A stretch of DNA of 64,000 bases from Limnanthes douglasii subsp. nivea (taxonomy: Eukaryota; Streptophyta; Magnoliopsida; Brassicales; Limnanthaceae), in the NCBI GenBank assembly GCA_036936605.1, contig JAUPFV010000001.1:121714771-121778770 (forward strand), written 5' to 3'. The notes below the pieces were generated by a model, which did no database searches, was not told where the DNA came from, and saw only the letters and a list, made by a program, of their open reading frames with translations. Position numbers and translations under genes: made by a program. How positions within the stretch are numbered: the stretch's first letter is position 1; each line of letters begins with the position of its first letter. Below are positions 57,795-64,000 of this stretch, in pieces.

Positions 57795-60700
57795 TATAGA
57801 AGGTACAATTATCCATTAGGTGTTTTTATTATTAAAATTCATATATGTGAGTTTAAATAAAGGTATTCAACCTCTGCATTGAAGATATTTTCAGTAAGTG
57901 TAAAACAGAAAACACCTTGGCTCCAAATTTCAGATGTTTAATAGATAGAGTATAGAGTTGAACATTTGTTTCTTCACATAAACTCTAAAATATTATATTC
58001 ACATTTTATTTCTTTAAAATGAAATTATTAGAACCCTCTTTAATTATTATTTTTAGGATAGAAGATGTGACTATTTTAATATATCGTACCATATTATTAA
58101 ATATAGATTTATTTTTAATAAAATTGTATAAAATATATAAGAATTCAGCTTCAATTTCCAGCAATCACCAAATTATATTTTATTAATGTTAGAAGTTTAT
58201 TCAGAATCCTGTTTTTTTGTTCTTTTTTTATTCAAAGTATATTATGAATGAGTGAATAAAATATTAGAGAGATCATGATGTGAATGCATGTTAATAAACT
58301 CATAATATAAATGATTTGATTTGAATTTTAAGTATTATTTGAACTTAAATTTCAGATTTATGTATTATTAAATATTCATTTAAAAGTCTAAAGTTTTTTA
58401 GCTATAAACATTTCATTTATTTGGTTCAAAGGTTTGTCGTCGCGGTGATAAAAGTAGTACAACAAGTGTATTATCACAATTGTGGCAAGTAAGTTTCTTA
58501 TCGTGCTATTGGCTTACTTGTTACTAGTGTCACATGAGAGATTCACATTTTTTCATTGCAACTTTATAACTTTTAGTACTGGTTTGGCACAACGACAACT
58601 TTAATACCACAAAAAAAACTTTCCACTTTTCAAATATTTATATTTTTTGGGGTATGTTATGTTGACCCATTTTTATTAGGTACAGTTGAGAAAATATTTT
58701 TAAATATTGAGTTGTATGGGATGATATCATGCATGACCAAAATGAGTTGTTTCAAGTTTAGAAAATGTTAAATGATGATTCATCTGATAATTAAGAACTC
58801 AATAAGATGCAAAGACCATTAATACATTGAGAATATCAATAACTATTAAAGCTTTGATCACAAAAATATTCCAAATGTTCATAGTGATATGAGATGTGTA
58901 CGTGGTCATCTATTCACTGGTGTTTATGTTATGCAAATGTTATATATTAACATTTGAGATGTCATTAATTGTATTGATAACCCAAAAATATCTCCAGAAT
59001 TATCCATATTGGTGTGCTTAATAAGAAAAAAATTGGGTATTTGGTTGCAAACCATTATTGCGTACATGAGTCAACCAAACGTAAGATTTCACATTTTTTT
59101 TATGGTGAGCAACTATTGCATGAAGTTTTTGTGGTGCTCACGTGTTTTATATTTATGCACTAGTAGAATCTAATGTCGTATTGTTTCATTAAAGATATCA
59201 AAAACTAATTAAACCAAAGTTCGAGTGTTTCAAAAAGTAATCATTAACTAATATTTTTTTCTTTAAACTATTGTTCTTCAGATGTTAGTTCAAAAAAATT
59301 CGTTAAGAATTACAATGAGCTTGTTCGTATGAAAACATATATCGTTTTAGAATTTGAAATTAAATATTTTATGTTCATTTATACAATGACTAAGTTTAGT
59401 ATTTTTAATTTAATTATATGTTATTTTTCTTTGACTTTAATGTAAGTTTAATGATAATATGATTATTATTTTCATTAAAAATACCATGAAATTTCCAAAC
59501 CTAAAATTCAACAAACTCTTCAGCTACATCAAAATTTAAACAATAATTAGTGGACTATATTAAGGAAACTAAGCTCCAACCATAAAATTCTAATAATACA
59601 GTATAGGAAATTTGTTAAGCATATTATGATAAATTTTATAAGAAGATCATTAAGATACTTATAAATTTCATTCTCAAAATTCAATTTTTTGATTTTTCCT
59701 TTGTCATATTTCAAAACTAGTAAAGATTAATATCATATTAGTAGCACTAGTCTCTATTATAGATAAATCTAATGGTGTAAATTTGAACAGAATACTATAA
59801 AGTTATATAATAAGGTTAAGTTTCAAAATTTATTTTTGATTAACTTTTTCGAAATATCGTTATTAACTCTGTACTTCAATTTTTTTGTCTCAACTCACTT
59901 ATGATGAGATATTTTATTTTTCATCAACATGGAAGTTGAACACTAAGAGAAAAAAGTTCATTTTGTCTCATACAAAGGAATCCACAGTGGATATATTTAA
60001 AGAGAGTACTAGTATATAAGATGGATGATTCAGTTGTATATGAGATCTTAAAAAGGTTTAGTAAAATTGAATACCAAAGTTCAATTTCTTCTAAGAAGAT
60101 CTTGGTCAAAGTAAGAATAATTGTAATAGGTTTGAGATTTGGTTCGACTAATAAAGTTGCTCTTATGTCTTTGGTATGATATATATTTCAATGTATATTA
60201 AGTTTTAAGGATATTTGATGGATTGAAATAGTTATAACTATAGCATGCTTATATTTTTAACGAAGATATATTAAATTATAAAAAATATTAAGTGATAATA
60301 ATACAGTATTACAGTAAATACTAATACACGCATAAATAAAAAGGTATGCAAATTAGATAAGTATATAAAATACATACATAAATTTACCTAATAATATTAA
60401 ACATATTAATGTATGATAAATTAAAATAAATTGAAAATCTCACACAAATATTTGTAATTTTAGTACAAGCATTCAAGTCATAACTGACTAACAAACAAGT
60501 TGTTCAAAATTTTGTAGACCCACTTGACAATTCTAACTATTCTGACTATCTGGATATGTGTAAGATATATCAAATAAGAACATTTCAAATAATGAAAAAT
60601 TTGGTGCAAATATGGTGATATAAATCATTTAACAATTTTTTTTAAAAAAACATTACACACCACTCCAAAAATGGGCAGTCAAGATAACTAGAACTATATA

Positions 60701-63453
60701 TATATTGCACTATTATACACATCTATTATTACAAATCTAAAGTCATTGACAAGTTCAAGTCTGTTAAGTTCTAGATTAACGAATCATGTATGTAAGAGAG
60801 TTAAGGGTGTTATGTCTAAACTTTGTTGTTGCCTCTACATGAGGTATAACAATACAATGAATAAATGTTATGATCCATTTTGACTAACTAAATATGCTAA
60901 AGTTTATTCTCAAAATAATAGGAAAGTATGTATTAAAACCATTGCATTAACTTTTATATTTTGACGTTATTGTATATTTTAGGATGCCCCTTGGAAGAAA
61001 TATCTTACAGATCTAATAAAAGAAAACTAAAATCAAATGTTTTTAATAGCTATTCAAATAAGCTTTCCAATATAATCGATAAATTTTGAAGTTCTGGAAA
61101 CCCATAACTAAAATAGATGTTTGAATTCTCGTTTAAGAAGAAGTAATCATTGTTATACATATTAAAAAAATACCAAACATTCTCAATAAATTATGCAAGC
61201 TAACGTGAATAATATATTCTTAATATTTGTATGATGTTATAAACAATTCAGTTTCACTTATTTAACATCATAAAAAGTTGTACAATAACATTAAGATTCT
61301 TGTGATATAGTAGATATATTCAAATTTAGTCTCTGCAACGTTATAAAAAATTATATAAGAACATTAAGATCGAATGATGTAACGTAAAAAAAAATCAGCT
61401 TAAGCTTTTGTAATTTCACGTTAAAGTCTAACTATTAAGTTTGGACTAATATAACAATAATGAAGTTGATACAACACGATTAAGCTTTAAGGTCTTATTC
61501 GCTATAAAAAAACACTAATTAGTTGTAAATATATAATCAACACCAAACATGATTCGAAAGTTAACATGATAATATATATAGTTTCATATTGAACAATTTA
61601 ATTAAATTTTAAAATATTAATTTTTAAGTGAATTTTTAGTCTAGTCAAGGGGATGACTCGTCATGGTAAAAGTTATGCACTTTACAGTTAAGCTTCATTC
61701 AATATATATATTAAAACCAGTATTTTTAGATTAGTAACATTGAAAAAATTTGTTGTAGAGTACAACCTATGAATTTTATTTGTTATATTTACAAAAAATA
61801 TCAAATGTTAATTGGTCTGAAGAAATATTAGAAGTGTTGCGACAAATTTATAAATTTTAGCCAAACTCAAATATATTTCTTCCATATTTAATGTTGTATG
61901 CTAATGGCATATTCTTTACCACAATGATAAAAACTTATTGCATGCTACTAAAAAAAATCTGCTCAAAGAATCAGATACAAAATTTCGGATGAGGTGTGTT
62001 ATGTGTTAGAAATTCATATTAATAATCACTATTGATGTAGAATGTATTTGTCAAAAAAACATACATCAAAAGCATTGTTGCAATATAATAATATGAAGAA
62101 AAAAAACAAATCTATCGACTTTTTTTAGGAAAATTACTTTAGTTCTCTTTTTATCGGTACTCCAAAATTAATATGAAAATTTATATTATGTAAGAATTCA
62201 TCCTTGATTCCGGAGCAAGTCAAATATTTTATTTTTATTATTTACATAATCAAACAATTTTTATATTGCATATCATGAAAAATATATATTTATTTAGATG
62301 ATAATTCACAATGCAAGTAATTGTTAAGCCACATTGTTAAATGTTACGATTCAATTAATTAATCTTTGCTTAGTTTCTAGCATGGTCAAATATTCAAATT
62401 ATATGCATAGTTCATTTGAATGAATGTTTAAATTTTTTCAAAATCCAAATAAAAAATTTAAAATATTTTTATTGATTCAAGTTGATATATCGTAATTATT
62501 ATAAATAAATATATTTCAATAATAAAAATAATTAGATTTTGATAATTTATTTATAGACATCTAAAATAACCGCCGATAGCGTATAATTTTTATTTCATAT
62601 CATGTTTAACTATTTATATATTAAAAAATATATTTATTCCACATTTTATCATAGAGTTTTATAAAACCCATATATATATATATCATGCATTTGCGAATTC
62701 ATTTGTACAAAATTAAAAATGATATTATTATTTTTTAACAAAACTATTGAAAGTTATATAATATATATAAGTTAATTTCTCATTCCGTATAATATATTTG
62801 ATTCTTTTGTAAAATTTTAACAAAACTAACAAAATTCAAACTAATATTTAAAACAAACTACAATTTATTTTATTTTTGTGTATTTTTTCAGACATCTTTA
62901 TATTATTATTTTGAGTAAAACTGTCAATTTTTTAATAGCAAACGATTCCCACTAAAAAGAACCTATCATCGTATGAAGCCACCCCTATTTCCAAGACTTG
63001 AAATCCTTAGAAGCTTATAAATTAATAAATGAACCGGTTGGATTGCAATAATATTAAATGTTTGGACAATTCGTGTTTCCTTCTGTTCAATGATAATTTA
63101 AAATTACATATATCAGTGTGTCGTCGGACACCAAAAAGAAATATATCATAAATATTATCATAAAGTACTACACAGTGCATGTATTTGGTACTTTTCAATA
63201 AATAATTTACTTACTATATAATTGTTTTAATTCAATGGATCCTGTGATCTAAAACGGACGGCGTAAGCAGGAAAATGAAGTCATCTTCTGTCTCTTAATT
63301 AACTATCTTAAATTATAATAATACGTTTATCTTTTTCCCTCTTGCATGTGATTTTATGATGATTGAGTTTATGGAATTGTATTTTAATAGTGGTAGGTCA
63401 TTCATAATACAAAAGTAGTAGTAGTAGAAGTTACAAACTTTTGTTTAATTAAT
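57795..63453. other. AT-rich DNA without supported genes
   Basis: No ORF longer than 61 codons and no family motif on either strand. About 58440-58620 contains a less AT-rich stretch with CACTAGTAACAAGTAAGCC-like words on the minus strand, which could be the end of an unknown DNA transposon. 58650-59200 has longer runs between stops but no recognisable protein. Confidence 0.5.
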
Positions 63454-63469
63454 TAGTCCTCGAGGACTA
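63454..63469. other. 16-bp perfect palindrome
   Basis: TAGTCCTCGAGGACTA in otherwise AT-rich DNA. Could be a chance event or a binding site; no neighbour explains it. Confidence 0.4.
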
Positions 63470-64000
63470 TAATTGTTTAAGTTAATCCCCATCCAATCAT
63501 ATGGAAGACCCCTAATAATACACTATTTGTGATGGTAATTACTACATTAATGATTTTATGTTATTAATAAGTTGATAAAACAACCACTTTTGCTTTGTTT
63601 CAAACTTATATTATGTGTCTTCAGTTTTATATAGATTACTTATTGGATTAAATAAAATGGACCGGTTTTATGATTTCGCCAAATATGTGTAGTGTTTTAT
63701 GTTTCGGGATCGGATCAATATAAGTTGGGTTGAAGAACGTGGCTAGGGATAGTGCTTGAAGACTTCTTCATGTTCATGTTAAAGTAGGCTTCTTCTTTCT
63801 TCTTTCTTCTCTTTTGGCTGTGGATGTCTTGGAAATGGAGAAGATATCCTATTAAAATGAAGGGAATTCAACAAAATAATGTAGAAATAATAACAATATA
63901 TTCACGCGTTTATTAAAATTTATTTATTCATAAGAATATGTTGATAAAAACTCGAGAAGCTTTAAGAGGTATTAAAAAGTTATTTTAAGTTTATTTAAAA
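63470..64000. other. Right end of window, no gene supported
   Basis: A (CTT)n-like run at about 63790-63812 resembles the pyrimidine-rich leaders of some plant genes, but no ORF starts after it in the window. Confidence 0.35.

Noticed and set aside
63780..63850. Start of a host gene (CTT-rich leader)
   Set aside because: No ATG with a sustained frame follows before the window ends.
1..64000. CRISPR arrays, bacterial operons or organelle DNA
   Set aside because: No spaced direct repeats of the right kind, no bacterial gene spacing and no rRNA or organelle genes; the content is plant nuclear repeats.

Overview
This window looks like heterochromatic or intergenic DNA from a plant nuclear genome, probably a eudicot. 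It is AT-rich and contains no convincing host gene. Almost everything recognisable is a transposable element, often nested in another. Plant origin is supported by the Tat-lineage Ty3/gypsy elements, the plant Ty1/copia families, a MULE transposase remnant, a tRNA-derived SINE resembling the plant Au family, and a small hAT element. I cannot name the species.

Layout. (1) 346-15528: Tat element A, old (its LTRs differ at about 13% of sites by hand count), coding strand minus. It is split by Tat element B (5604-11052; LTRs about 2.6% different), a deletion derivative that still carries a 986-codon ORF on the opposite strand. (2) 16.9-17.7 kb: a decayed MULE transposase with a recognisable intron. 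(3) 20826-31034: Tat element C (LTRs about 7% different), with the full gag-PR-RT-RNH-aRNH-IN order on the minus strand. It appears to sit inside an older copia element D, whose pieces lie at 20.3-20.8 kb and 31.0-32.8 kb. (4) 33991-34915: a non-autonomous hAT element with a perfect 8-bp target duplication. (5) 41732-50646: copia element E with a perfect 5-bp duplication. Its right LTR is interrupted by a second copia element F (46682-50544), which has lost its RT core. Both may lie inside a decayed CACTA-like element (about 38133-51182). (6) About 53.0-53.2 kb: a SINE in an (AT)n tract. (7) 53.9-57.8 kb: a minus-strand copia element G with a truncated 5' end. (8) 57.8-64.0 kb: AT-rich DNA with no gene I can support.

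The most interesting part is the Tat family. Each of the three elements has a long antisense ORF (aORF) between the end of pol and the 3' LTR, reading against gag-pol. Comparing the copies shows that this aORF has its own conserved upstream module (a GACACGTGTC palindrome, a TCAGCGCC box and a TATA box), a conserved GTAAGT intron, and a conserved hairpin in the gap where it meets pol. In other words it is built like a separate nuclear gene carried backwards inside a retrotransposon. In B nearly all of gag-pol has gone, but the aORF, LTRs, primer site and polypurine tract remain.
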